Assembly (NCBI GenBank): GCA_017473435.1 | Contig: JAFULG010000029.1 | Coordinates: 1-53,298, forward strand | Direction of reading: 5' to 3' | DNA: 53,298 nt | Source: Clostridia bacterium | Lineage (GTDB): Bacteria > Bacillota > Clostridia > Oscillospirales > Acutalibacteraceae | Shown: positions 32,858 through 39,094 of the stretch, in pieces | How positions within the stretch are numbered: position 1 is the stretch's first letter | How the letters are laid out: each line of letters begins with the position of its first letter | Program-made: the position numbers and the translations under genes | The notes under the pieces: generated by a model | Seen by the model: only the letters and a program-made list of their open reading frames with translations | Database searches by the model: none | Told to the model about the DNA's origin: nothing

Positions 32858-33259
32858 TTAAGACTCAATTTTTCTCTCAACGCCCGTTGTGATGCGTTTA
32901 CTGATTTTTATGCTCTTATCTGAGCTTGTCATTGTCACCTTGCCGATGCCCGGTATCTGCACCGTGAGGCTTCTCACGTCACCGTCAGCAAGATTCTCAA
33001 TGAAAGCCTCAAGTCCCTTGCGGATGTTGTCTACCTTTTCTTCGTCAACAATACCGTCCTCAGACCCGCTGAACGGGTTATATTCCATAACACCGATAAG
33101 CTCAATTTTTGCCTCATCAATCTTCTGCAAACGCCTGCGCGCCGAATTAGCACCCGGGCAGGAGCACTTCTTGATTGCTTCTTTTTTTCTCTCCGCCTCT
33201 GTAGGCAGGTCGCTTATAAAGGTCTGACCGCAATACTCACATACTGCTATCTGTTCCAC
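32858..33259 (-). CDS. Zinc-finger early protein, unknown
   Basis: A 133-aa protein from GTG at 33259 with AAGGAGGTGA. C-E-Y-C near the start and C-S-C-P later make a four-cysteine zinc knuckle (IAVCEYCGQTF, KKCSCPGAN). The C-terminal half (SLTVQIPGIGKVTMTSSDKS) is beta-rich. Probably a nucleic-acid or protein adaptor. The start lies inside the end of the DUF3846 gene. Confidence 0.5.
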   Translation of the reverse strand: MEQIAVCEYCGQTFISDLPTEAERKKEAIKKCSCPGANSARRRLQKIDEAKIELIGVMEYNPFSGSEDGIVDEEKVDNIRKGLEAFIENLADGDVRSLTVQIPGIGKVTMTSSDKSIKISKRITTGVERKIES

Positions 33260-33608
33260 TGCTGTTCACCTCCTTGTCCTCTTTGTCGCAGGTGCCCTTC
33301 GGCAACCCGTACACTGTTTTTATTTCCTCAACATCCGCATCGGTGAGGCTTCTGAAATCGTCCTTGCCGTTCTTACATACAAAGAACGTGCCGCAGATGA
33401 TATCATCCCCCGTGCATCTGTTAATAGGTAAACCTCTGAGCTTGTGCTCCTCATTGACAACAAGCAGCATCCCCGGAAGGAGAATGTCCCTTGTCACCTC
33501 AATGGGCTTGCCCACAATCTCATACATTGCCTCAAGGCTGTCCTTGAGGAATTTCTCGTAATGCTCCTTATCAGGCTCAACCACCATTACCCTGAGCTTA
33601 CTTTTCAT
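33237..33608 (-). CDS. DUF3846-like protein
   Basis: A 123-aa protein; the start is the ATG at 33608, seven bases after GGAGGTG. The core has LRVMVVEPDKEHYEKFLKDS, LEAMYEIVGKPIEVTRDI, NEEHKLRGLPINR and DDIICGTFFVCKNGKDDFRS, the sequence order of DUF3846. These proteins are frequent in early regions of prophages and conjugative elements near DNA-modification or anti-restriction genes, but no biochemical role is established. It overlaps the zinc-finger gene by 23 bases. Confidence 0.7.
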   Translation of the reverse strand: MKSKLRVMVVEPDKEHYEKFLKDSLEAMYEIVGKPIEVTRDILLPGMLLVVNEEHKLRGLPINRCTGDDIICGTFFVCKNGKDDFRSLTDADVEEIKTVYGLPKGTCDKEDKEVNSSGTDSSM

Positions 33609-33613
33609 CCTCA

Positions 33614-33877
33614 TCACCTCCCGCACTGAACGGCGCCGCTTCTGAGCTTCAGCGCTATATTCTCCTCACGGAGCTTCTTGACCTGCTTGGCTATAAGGCA
33701 CCCTGCCTCGTAATAGCCCGCAACAAGTCCCTTCTGCTTTGCAACCTCAAGCTGAAGGCTTTGGTTTTCCACACGGAGGTTTTTGTTTTCCTCCCTGAGC
33801 CTTGCAAGCTCTGTAGTAAGCTCATCTGTAAAGGGCCTTGCTTTTTCTGTGCTTTTCTTCTTAAGCGGATTTTTCAT
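33614..33877 (-). CDS. Coiled-coil early protein
   Basis: An 87-aa protein with a long leucine-zipper-like coil (ELARLREENKNLRVENQSLQ) and a second coil near the end. Ribosome site AAGGGGGAG. It overlaps the excisionase-like gene by 17 bases. Probably a small regulator or scaffold; no family recognised. Confidence 0.45.
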   Translation of the reverse strand: MKNPLKKKSTEKARPFTDELTTELARLREENKNLRVENQSLQLEVAKQKGLVAGYYEAGCLIAKQVKKLREENIALKLRSGAVQCGR

Positions 33878-34082
33878 CGGTTACTCCCCCTTCAACAAGT
33901 TTTCTGATTTCATTTTTACTGAAAACCCAGCTGTTCCCCACCTTAAGTGCGGGTATCGTGCCCTCCCTCGCCCACTTGCGGACGGTACGGACCGTCTTGT
34001 TCATCAGAAGGGCCACTTCATCGGGAGAAAGGGTAACAGGCATCTGTTCCCAGTTCCTTATGTAGGTATATCTTTGTCGCAT
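33861..34082 (-). CDS. Excisionase/MerR-like DNA-binding protein
   Basis: A 73-aa winged-helix protein: VTLSPDEVALLMNKTVRTVR, then KWAREGTIPALKVGNSWVF and KNEIRKLVEGG, the classic DNA-binding excisionase-family pattern. It is the second gene behind the Cro-like gene, and could direct excision with the integrase or act as a regulator. Ribosome site AAAGGAGG. Confidence 0.75.
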   Translation of the reverse strand: MRQRYTYIRNWEQMPVTLSPDEVALLMNKTVRTVRKWAREGTIPALKVGNSWVFSKNEIRKLVEGGVTDEKSA

Positions 34083-34116
34083 TTTTTATCCTCCTTTGGT
34101 CGGTTGGGTGTTGATG

Positions 34117-34305
34117 TCAACTTGCGAATTTATCAAGGCCCACATTCAACGCTTTACATATTGCAAAATACTCCTCGACGGTTATTTTTCTTTTATCGTT
34201 CATCATTGCCGAGAAAGTATTTGCAGGGATATTCGCCTTTTCCGCAACAGCGGACATTTTTAAACCCGACTCTGAAATATAATTTCTAATTTCTGCACCT
34301 AACAT
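34117..34305 (-). CDS. Cro-like XRE-family regulator
   Basis: A 62-aa protein: MLGAEIRNYISESGLKMSAV, then AEKANIPANTFSAMMNDKRK and ICKALNVGLDKFAS, a complete HTH-XRE domain with no extra domain. It is the first gene of the leftward early operon, divergent from the CI-like repressor, with three palindromic operators between. This is the arrangement of a lambda-like switch. Ribosome site GAGGAGGTGA. Confidence 0.8.
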   Translation of the reverse strand: MLGAEIRNYISESGLKMSAVAEKANIPANTFSAMMNDKRKITVEEYFAICKALNVGLDKFAS

Positions 34306-34321
34306 TTATATCACCTCCTCG

Positions 34322-34413
34322 ATTACAGTTTCTCTGTAATTCACCTGCATTATATTACAGTTTCCCTGTACTGTCAATAGTTTTTCGATAAATTATTTCA
34401 GATTTTCTGTATT
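34322..34413. promoter_or_regulatory. Three-site operator of the lysis-lysogeny switch
   Basis: Three related palindromes: ATTACAG-TTTCT-CTGTAAT (34322-34340, perfect), ATTACAG-TTTCC-CTGTACT (34354-34372) and TTTCAG-ATTTT-CTGTAT (about 34395-34413). The second fills the spacer of the leftward promoter and the first lies just downstream of its -10. The third is upstream of the rightward promoter. This fits repressor/Cro binding; seen directly, role inferred. Confidence 0.8.
34349..34377 (-). promoter_or_regulatory. Leftward early promoter
   Basis: A perfect TTGACA (34372-34377) and TATAAT (34349-34354) with 17-bp spacing on the minus strand. It is covered by the middle operator and drives the Cro-like gene and early operon. 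Confidence 0.85.
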
Positions 34414-34419
34414 TTTCTA

Positions 34420-34448
34420 TTGATTTTCAAGAATTAGCGTGTTATTAT
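34420..34448 (+). promoter_or_regulatory. Rightward repressor promoter
   Basis: TTGATT (34420-34425) and TATTAT (34443-34448), 17-bp spacing, 21 bases before the repressor ATG. It is weaker than the leftward promoter, as expected for a maintenance promoter. Confidence 0.6.
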
Positions 34449-34469
34449 GTGGTAAAAGGAGGCGTTAAC

Positions 34470-34835
34470 ATGGGTAACATCAGAGATGAAATATCAAAAA
34501 ATCTCCTCTTTTTCAGAAAGAGGAGTGGTATGACACAAAAAGAACTTGCCAATCTACTTGGAGTAAAAAACTCCGCTGTTTCAAATTGGGAAAAAGGTGT
34601 AAACTCAATAGATATAGAAACACTTTTTAAAGCTTGCACTATCTTCAATATTTCCGTAAACGATATGTACGGAATATATAACAATGAAACTGAAGCATAC
34701 TCTAAAGATTTTTTAGAGTATTACGAACTTCTTACCCAGCTCGATCCGATTGACCGTGCTGAAATTCGCGGTATGATGAAACAAATGTTGCGAGCTGATA
34801 AATATTCAGATAAAAGCAACTCGAAGCTGGCATAG
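34470..34835 (+). CDS. CI-like XRE-family repressor
   Basis: A 121-aa protein from ATG at 34470 with AAAGGAGG upstream; a GTG further upstream is not used. An HTH-XRE domain fills residues 5-65 (RKRSGMTQKELANLLGVKNS and VSNWEKGVNSIDIETLFKAC), followed by a short helical tail (YYELLTQLDPIDRAEIRGMM). There is no LexA-like peptidase domain, so induction must differ from classical RecA-mediated autocleavage. Divergent from the Cro-like gene. Confidence 0.82.
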   Translation: MGNIRDEISKNLLFFRKRSGMTQKELANLLGVKNSAVSNWEKGVNSIDIETLFKACTIFNISVNDMYGIYNNETEAYSKDFLEYYELLTQLDPIDRAEIRGMMKQMLRADKYSDKSNSKLA

Positions 34836-34869
34836 GAAAGGTAACATAATCTATCTTGAAGTAAAAAAA

Positions 34870-34888
34870 TAGCCGCCCTCGGGCGGCA
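34870..34888 (-). terminator. Hairpin after the repressor, best as leftward terminator
   Basis: GCCGCC-CTCG-GGCGGC with a T-run when read on the minus strand (34863-34869). On the plus strand no U-run follows at once, so repressor transcripts may read on into the nuclease gene. A second stem of similar sequence (CCGCC-CTCA-GGCGG) lies at 34987-35000, just before the nuclease ribosome site. Confidence 0.5.
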
Positions 34889-35017
34889 GAAAAAAATTTT
34901 TTAAAATTTTGTGTTACTTTCTTGTTTTTTCGACACTATATATACGGAATAGTATATTTATTTTACTATTACTATTATTAAAAAATCCGCCCTCAGGCGG
35001 TGGGAAGAAGATATAAA

Positions 35018-36571
35018 ATGATAGATAAAGTATTGGAAGTTATTTCAAATTGCTTTCAATTTTTAAAAAGTATAGACTTGGGAAATGTTGTAACATTTCT
35101 TTTTATTGCTTTTGTAGCGTTTATTATTATTTTTGATTTAATAGCAAAAATAAAAAAGAAAATATGGGATACGCCACAAAATAAAATTAAAGAGTTGGAA
35201 GAAAAACTTGCAGAGTACAAAAAAATTGAAGAAGAAACCCACTGCAAGTTAATTGAAAGATTGAATAATGCAGACGATATTGATTCTAACATTATAATAC
35301 CTGAACTTACTGACATAATTCTTTGTCACCATTTAAAAACCGCATCCAGCGCTCTTTCAAAATCTGTATATTCTTCGCTTTATTTAGCCGAAAACGAAAA
35401 AGAAGAATTGCGATATAGATTGTATAAAGCTATCAATAGTCAATATAAATTTGATTTTTTGACATATTTATATCCTGAACTTCTCACTATTTTTTCAAAT
35501 AATAGAGTCAATAAAAACATAAAGCCAAAAGAAAGTTTAGATATGACCGAAATAAAACAGATCGTAAATTATCTGCGAAAATATCCCAATGTAGTTCAAC
35601 TAAAAAACCGAGTAGATTTTTTAGAAGCATCTAAATCTAATTTAACAGCTATTCCTTATATGGCTCGAATTATGGCTGACTATGAGACATATGGTATTGA
35701 GGAATTGAGACAACAATTGGATTGGGGTCATTCACAAGTTAGAATGAAGAAAGTAAAATCATTAATCACTTTGAGAAAAGAAACCAAAGAGATGCTTGAA
35801 AAGTATAAATCATCCGAATATCAGCTCGCTTATTTACTTGAACTTTATCCCGCTCTGCAGGATGTTATAGATTGCGAATTCAATCAGCTTCCCATAACTG
35901 ATTTTACACAAATTTCCGACTATGATAAGACCAGAGATTTTCTCTCTAAAGAAGAATATCAAGCTCTTTCTACTGTAGAAAGGAATCAACTTGCCCTCGA
36001 CAGATATAAAAATTCAAAGAATAAATCAAAGTGGCAAATCGGCAGAGACTATGAATTATATGTCGGATATAAGTATTCCTTAAAAGGATACACGATTGAC
36101 TATACCGGCTCGTATATGAAGTTAGAAGACCTGGGCAGAGATTTGATTGCGAAAAAAGACGGAACGATATTAATAATTCAATGTAAATACTGGTCTTCAT
36201 CAAAGCTCATTCACGAAAAACATATAACACAACTTTACGGAACAACCGTGTGTTACTGCTTTGAACACAATTTACCTCTTAAAAATGTAAAAGGCGTTTT
36301 AATCACTAATATTACTCTGTCTGATACAGCTAAAAAAATGGCTGACTATTTAGGCATACAGTATGCTGAAAACTTTAAAAAACACGATTTTCCTTGTATT
36401 AAATGCAATATCGGTCACGATGAATTCGGTTCAACAAAAATATATCACCTTCCTTTTGACCAACAGTATGATGTAACAAAAATTGATGCCCCCGGTGAGT
36501 TTTATGCAATGACCGTAAAAGAAGCCGAGGACGCAGGATTCAGAAGAGCGTTTAAATGGCATTCAACATAA
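35018..36571 (+). CDS. Mrr-like nuclease with membrane anchor and C-terminal module
   Basis: A 517-aa protein from ATG 35018 (GGAAGAAG upstream). Residues about 24-44 form a transmembrane helix (VVTFLFIAFVAFIIIFD), followed by a coiled coil (KIKELEEKLAEYKKIEEETH) and a long helical middle. Residues about 338-455 are an Mrr-type restriction-endonuclease fold: E346 in GRDYELYVGYKY, D375 in LEDLGRDLIAKKDG and Q388-x-K390 in LIIQCKYWSS. The C-terminus (about 462-517) has IYHLPFDQQYDVTK and EAEDAGFRRAFKWHS, resembling the small 'sunset' module of some secreted or membrane nucleases. It sits in the lysogeny block and is markedly AT-richer than its neighbours, typical of a horizontally moved defence or exclusion gene. 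Function inferred. Confidence 0.65.
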   Translation: MIDKVLEVISNCFQFLKSIDLGNVVTFLFIAFVAFIIIFDLIAKIKKKIWDTPQNKIKELEEKLAEYKKIEEETHCKLIERLNNADDIDSNIIIPELTDIILCHHLKTASSALSKSVYSSLYLAENEKEELRYRLYKAINSQYKFDFLTYLYPELLTIFSNNRVNKNIKPKESLDMTEIKQIVNYLRKYPNVVQLKNRVDFLEASKSNLTAIPYMARIMADYETYGIEELRQQLDWGHSQVRMKKVKSLITLRKETKEMLEKYKSSEYQLAYLLELYPALQDVIDCEFNQLPITDFTQISDYDKTRDFLSKEEYQALSTVERNQLALDRYKNSKNKSKWQIGRDYELYVGYKYSLKGYTIDYTGSYMKLEDLGRDLIAKKDGTILIIQCKYWSSSKLIHEKHITQLYGTTVCYCFEHNLPLKNVKGVLITNITLSDTAKKMADYLGIQYAENFKKHDFPCIKCNIGHDEFGSTKIYHLPFDQQYDVTKIDAPGEFYAMTVKEAEDAGFRRAFKWHST

Positions 36572-36573
36572 AA

Positions 36574-36598
36574 CAAAAAAGCTCCCCTTTCAGGGAGC
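36574..36598 (-). terminator. Terminator between nuclease and integrase, leftward-facing
   Basis: GCTCCC (36581-36586) pairs with GGGAGC (36593-36598); the T-run lies on the minus-strand side (36574-36580). It may be bidirectional. It would stop leftward transcripts entering the lysogeny block from the integrase side. Confidence 0.5.
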
Positions 36599-36633
36599 GA
36601 AGATCTCACCAACCGACCAAAGTGATGAGAAGA

Positions 36634-36679
36634 AGTAATCCGACCGAAAGGTAGTACTGCACCCTACCTGAGGATTACT
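36634..36679. other. Nested inverted repeat before the integrase
   Basis: An outer stem (AGTAATCC 36634-36641 with GGATTACT 36672-36679) and an inner stem (AGGTAG 36649-36654 with CTACCT 36664-36669), about 50 bases before the integrase ATG. No T-run, so not a terminator. Possible operator, folded leader or recombination site. Confidence 0.5.
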
Positions 36680-36727
36680 CTGTCATTTTACCACAAATTA
36701 CTATAAAAATCAAGGAGTTGACAGAAT

Positions 36728-37855
36728 ATGTACAAAAAAAGAAGCGACGGAAGGTACCGTACCAAGGTCTACGATGCAGAAAAAGGCAAGTACAAGTATA
36801 TTTACGCCACAACGGTGCAGGAGCTCAAGAAAAAGGAAGCGGAGCTCAGGGCTCAGCTTGATAAAGGGATTGATGTTTCCTCTGCTGATGATACCTTCAC
36901 TCAATGGCTCACCCGCCTTAAAAAGGTTCGTGAAACCGAGCTTACCGAAAGTGAATACAGTACCTTCTGTTACCGTGCGGATTTCTTCGCCGGGCACGTG
37001 GGACACCTTCCCCTGAAGAGCATCAATCAGCAGCTCCTTCAACCTTTTGTCAATGAGCTGTGGAACGAAAACCCCGCAACAGGCAAACCCTCATCAAAAC
37101 GTACCCTGCAAAGATACATTGCATCCGCATCAGCCGTCTTTGAATACGCCATAGAAAACCGAGCAACCGAGTTTAATCCCTGCCAATACCTTAAGGTACC
37201 TAAACAGGCAGTTGTTGAAGAACGTCGGGCTCTCTCCCCTGCTGAACGTAAATGGGTAGAGGAAACACCGCACCGGGCACAACCTGCAGCAATGCTCATG
37301 ATGTACTCGGGTCTACGTCGCGGCGAAGCCACGGCTCTGCTCTGGTCTGACGTGGATTTTGAAAACCACACCATTACCGTCAACAAATCTTATGATTTTA
37401 AGAACAACTGTATCAAAAAGCCTAAAACAAAAGCAGGCACAAGAATTGTTTCCGTTCCCGCAAGGCTCATCGCATATCTTTCCTCACTTGATAAAAAGAG
37501 CTTATATGTTCTCACCACCGCCACGGGAAAGATGATGACGAACGATGCCTGGCACAGCTTGTGGAACAGTTACATTTGTGACCTTAATTTGAAATACGGT
37601 ACATCAATTGAAAAACGTAACAAATATGATCCCCGAGGCAACATGTTAACAATAGAACCCTTCACCCCGCACTGCTTACGTCACACTTTCTGCACAATAA
37701 TGTATGAAGCGGGAATAGATGTTCTAACGGCCAAGGAGCAGATGGGTCATAGTGATGTAAAAACTACTTTAGCAATTTATACTCACCTTGACGGTCAACA
37801 CAAAAAGAAGAATATATCCAAGCTTAATGAATATCTGCAGACAGGCACCGAGTAA
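36728..37855 (+). CDS. int: Tyrosine integrase
   Basis: A 375-aa recombinase. N-terminal arm-binding (AP2-like) and core-binding (SAM-like, about 55-150) domains precede the catalytic domain. Catalytic residues visible: R197 in MMYSGLRRGEA, K235 in PKTKAGTRI (probable), H315 and R318 in FTPHCLRHTFC, H341 in MGHSDVKTT and nucleophile Y351 in AIYTHLD. Ribosome site AAGGAG. The stop codon lies inside a terminator loop, about 145 bases before the right att repeat. It integrates into the 3' half of tRNA-Trp, as the repeats show. Confidence 0.95.
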   Translation: MYKKRSDGRYRTKVYDAEKGKYKYIYATTVQELKKKEAELRAQLDKGIDVSSADDTFTQWLTRLKKVRETELTESEYSTFCYRADFFAGHVGHLPLKSINQQLLQPFVNELWNENPATGKPSSKRTLQRYIASASAVFEYAIENRATEFNPCQYLKVPKQAVVEERRALSPAERKWVEETPHRAQPAAMLMMYSGLRRGEATALLWSDVDFENHTITVNKSYDFKNNCIKKPKTKAGTRIVSVPARLIAYLSSLDKKSLYVLTTATGKMMTNDAWHSLWNSYICDLNLKYGTSIEKRNKYDPRGNMLTIEPFTPHCLRHTFCTIMYEAGIDVLTAKEQMGHSDVKTTLAIYTHLDGQHKKKNISKLNEYLQTGTE

Positions 37856-37868
37856 TCGGTGCTTTTTT
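37845..37868 (+). terminator. Integrase terminator
   Basis: GCACCGA-GTAA-TCGGTGC followed by six Ts (37863-37868). The integrase stop codon is in the loop, and the last T starts the arm-type repeat that follows. Confidence 0.88.
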
Positions 37869-37887
37869 GACCCCCATTTTGACCCCC
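37868..37887 (+). repeat. Arm-type repeat pair, right prophage end
   Basis: TGACCCCC twice with a 4-bp gap (37868-37875, 37880-37887), matching 120-139 in sequence and spacing. About 112 bases from the right att repeat. Probable integrase arm sites. Confidence 0.6.
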
Positions 37888-37949
37888 ACATTTACGGATT
37901 TATAGGGCGTTTTATGTACTTTTATGTCACCTTGCCTTTTGAAAACACA

Positions 37950-37990
37950 AAAAGAAAAAAGCCCGAAACCCTTGTAAAATCAAGGCTTTT
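37950..37990 (-). terminator. Phage-supplied terminator for the tRNA-Trp end
   Basis: On the minus strand AAAGCC pairs with GGGCTTT around an inner CCTTG/CAAGG stem, followed by a T-rich tract. It lies just after the CCA end of the right tRNA fragment and replaces the host terminator at 1-34. Confidence 0.65.
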
Positions 37991-37999
37991 CAGACTTTT

Positions 38000-38049
38000 T
38001 CCTTTGGCAGGGGCAGAAGGGCTCGAACCCTCGGCACGCGGTTTTGGAG
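38000..38049. repeat. attR: 50-bp att repeat, tRNA-Trp 3' half
   Basis: Identical to 29-78. In an ordinary integration the tRNA 5' half should continue to the right of this copy on the minus strand. It does not; unrelated sequence with its own arm-like repeats follows. Confidence 0.9.
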
Positions 38050-38090
38050 GATAGTATTCTTTCCTTATTTGATGCGGTTTCAGAGGCTTC

Positions 38091-38110
38091 GGGGGACATA
38101 TCGAGGGACA
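38091..38110. repeat. Arm-like repeat pair to the right of attR
   Basis: GGGGGACA (38091-38098), 4 bp, GAGGGACA (38103-38110). It starts 41 bases beyond the att repeat, exactly as the left pair starts 41 bases inside attL, but G-rich on the opposite strand. This suggests the end of another integrase-type element. Confidence 0.5.
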
Positions 38111-38161
38111 TATAACAATATTTTTGTAGTTATTTTGTCTTACTTTCCCGTACATTCGACC

Positions 38162-38208
38162 AACCTCCTATTATGCGGTAAAATGAAGCTACCAAATAAC
38201 AGGAGGTT
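38162..38208 (+). promoter_or_regulatory. RBS-sequestering hairpin
   Basis: AACCTCCT (38162-38169) can pair with AGGAGGTT (38201-38208), extended by TTA/TAA and GGTA/TACC. The right arm is the ribosome site of the 51-aa gene. Readthrough RNA entering from the left would mask the site. Confidence 0.6.
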
Positions 38209-38213
38209 TTATT

Positions 38214-38369
38214 ATGAGAAGAAAAATCAAAGTCAAGTTTACGGATTTTGAGTGCAATCTTTTAATCAACGGTATGAATGAGTTTCGCAATATGCTTTTG
38301 GCAGAGGACTTGCCTACAGAGGATGTTGACGAATTACTTTTAAAACTCATTGATATTTATGAAAAGTAA
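38214..38369 (+). CDS. 51-aa mobile-element protein
   Basis: MRRKIKVKFTDFECNLLING continuing to KLIDIYEK, with a perfect AGGAGG site. Small acidic helical proteins of this sort precede DUF6809 and TnpV genes in Clostridial mobilisable or conjugative elements. Function unknown. The ribosome site can be masked by the hairpin at 38162-38208. Confidence 0.55.
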   Translation: MRRKIKVKFTDFECNLLINGMNEFRNMLLAEDLPTEDVDELLLKLIDIYEK

Positions 38370-38382
38370 GGAGTGATTTTTA

Positions 38383-38661
38383 ATGTCGAGTATTATAGAA
38401 GAATTTTATTACGGCAACATTGAACCGCAGGCACTTTCTACAGAACTCACATCTAAACTGAAAAAGAAGCTGAATGCTCTCGTTAAGAAAGAAGAAGAAT
38501 TGACGGCAATGCTACCTGAAAAGGAAAAGGAGCTGTTCACAAATTATGTGCTTACTTATAATGAGTTTTCAAGTATCAGCAATTCTGACAGCTTTATTTC
38601 CGGTTTTCGGCTCGGTGCAAGATTTACATATGATACTTTTATAACTAAAACGAAAGGATGA
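38383..38661 (+). CDS. DUF6809-like mobile-element protein
   Basis: A 92-aa helical protein: IIEEFYYGNIEPQALSTELT at the start and SFISGFRLGARFTYDTF near the end, the pattern of a small family common in Clostridial transposons (DUF6809). It lies between the 51-aa gene and tnpV, ribosome site AAGGAGTGA. Role unknown. Confidence 0.6.
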   Translation: MSSIIEEFYYGNIEPQALSTELTSKLKKKLNALVKKEEELTAMLPEKEKELFTNYVLTYNEFSSISNSDSFISGFRLGARFTYDTFITKTKG

Positions 38662-38666
38662 TTCTT

Positions 38667-39029
38667 ATGTCAAAGATTACATACCGTCAGGTTGGTGATT
38701 ATTTAATACCTAATCTCAAACTGCCACCCGAAGAGATAAAAGTTACTCTAGGTAAGTGGGGTATGCTTTACAAGGACTATCTTAACAAGAAAAAGAAAGT
38801 GGTATTTTCTACCCTCCTTGCGGAAGGCAAACTTTATCAACACTGTGCAGAAATAGAGAATCAGGCGAGGAATATGTTTGATACTCTTGTAGAGCAGATG
38901 AAAAAAGCCGAAGGCGTTACTGAAAAACTGAAAGAAGACAACCAACTTGAGTGGATACAGAGAATGGAAAACATTCAGCAACGGGCAAGTGAGATTGTTT
39001 GTAATGAACTGATATATAGTCAAAACTAA
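38667..39029 (+). CDS. tnpV: TnpV-family transposon protein
   Basis: A 120-aa protein from ATG 38667 (AAAGG nine bases upstream; an ATG at 38658 is too close). It has MSKITYRQVGDYLIPNLKLP, then RLGKWGMLY-like GKWGMLYKDYLNKKK and EGKLYQHCAEIENQAR, the signature of TnpV, an accessory protein first named on Tn4451-type mobilisable transposons. Its biochemical role is not well defined. Here no transposase, relaxase or recombinase accompanies it, so this is a remnant or one end of an element. Confidence 0.8.
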   Translation: MSKITYRQVGDYLIPNLKLPPEEIKVTLGKWGMLYKDYLNKKKKVVFSTLLAEGKLYQHCAEIENQARNMFDTLVEQMKKAEGVTEKLKEDNQLEWIQRMENIQQRASEIVCNELIYSQN

Positions 39030-39039
39030 TTAATCGAGA

Positions 39040-39075
39040 AAAGCACGACTTACAATAAAATGTAGGTCGTGCTTT
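39040..39075. terminator. Bidirectional terminator, tnpV and ECF operon
   Basis: AAAGCACGAC (39040-39049) pairs with GTCGTGCTTT (39066-39075) with extra inner pairs. It lies between convergent tnpV and the ECF fusion gene and has T-rich ends on both strands. Confidence 0.8.
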
Positions 39076-39094
39076 GATTTATACTGTTAAGTTC

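Noticed and set aside
37922-38155. Minus-strand frame of 77 codons across attR
   Set aside because: It reads through the terminator and tRNA fragment and has no plausible ribosome site.
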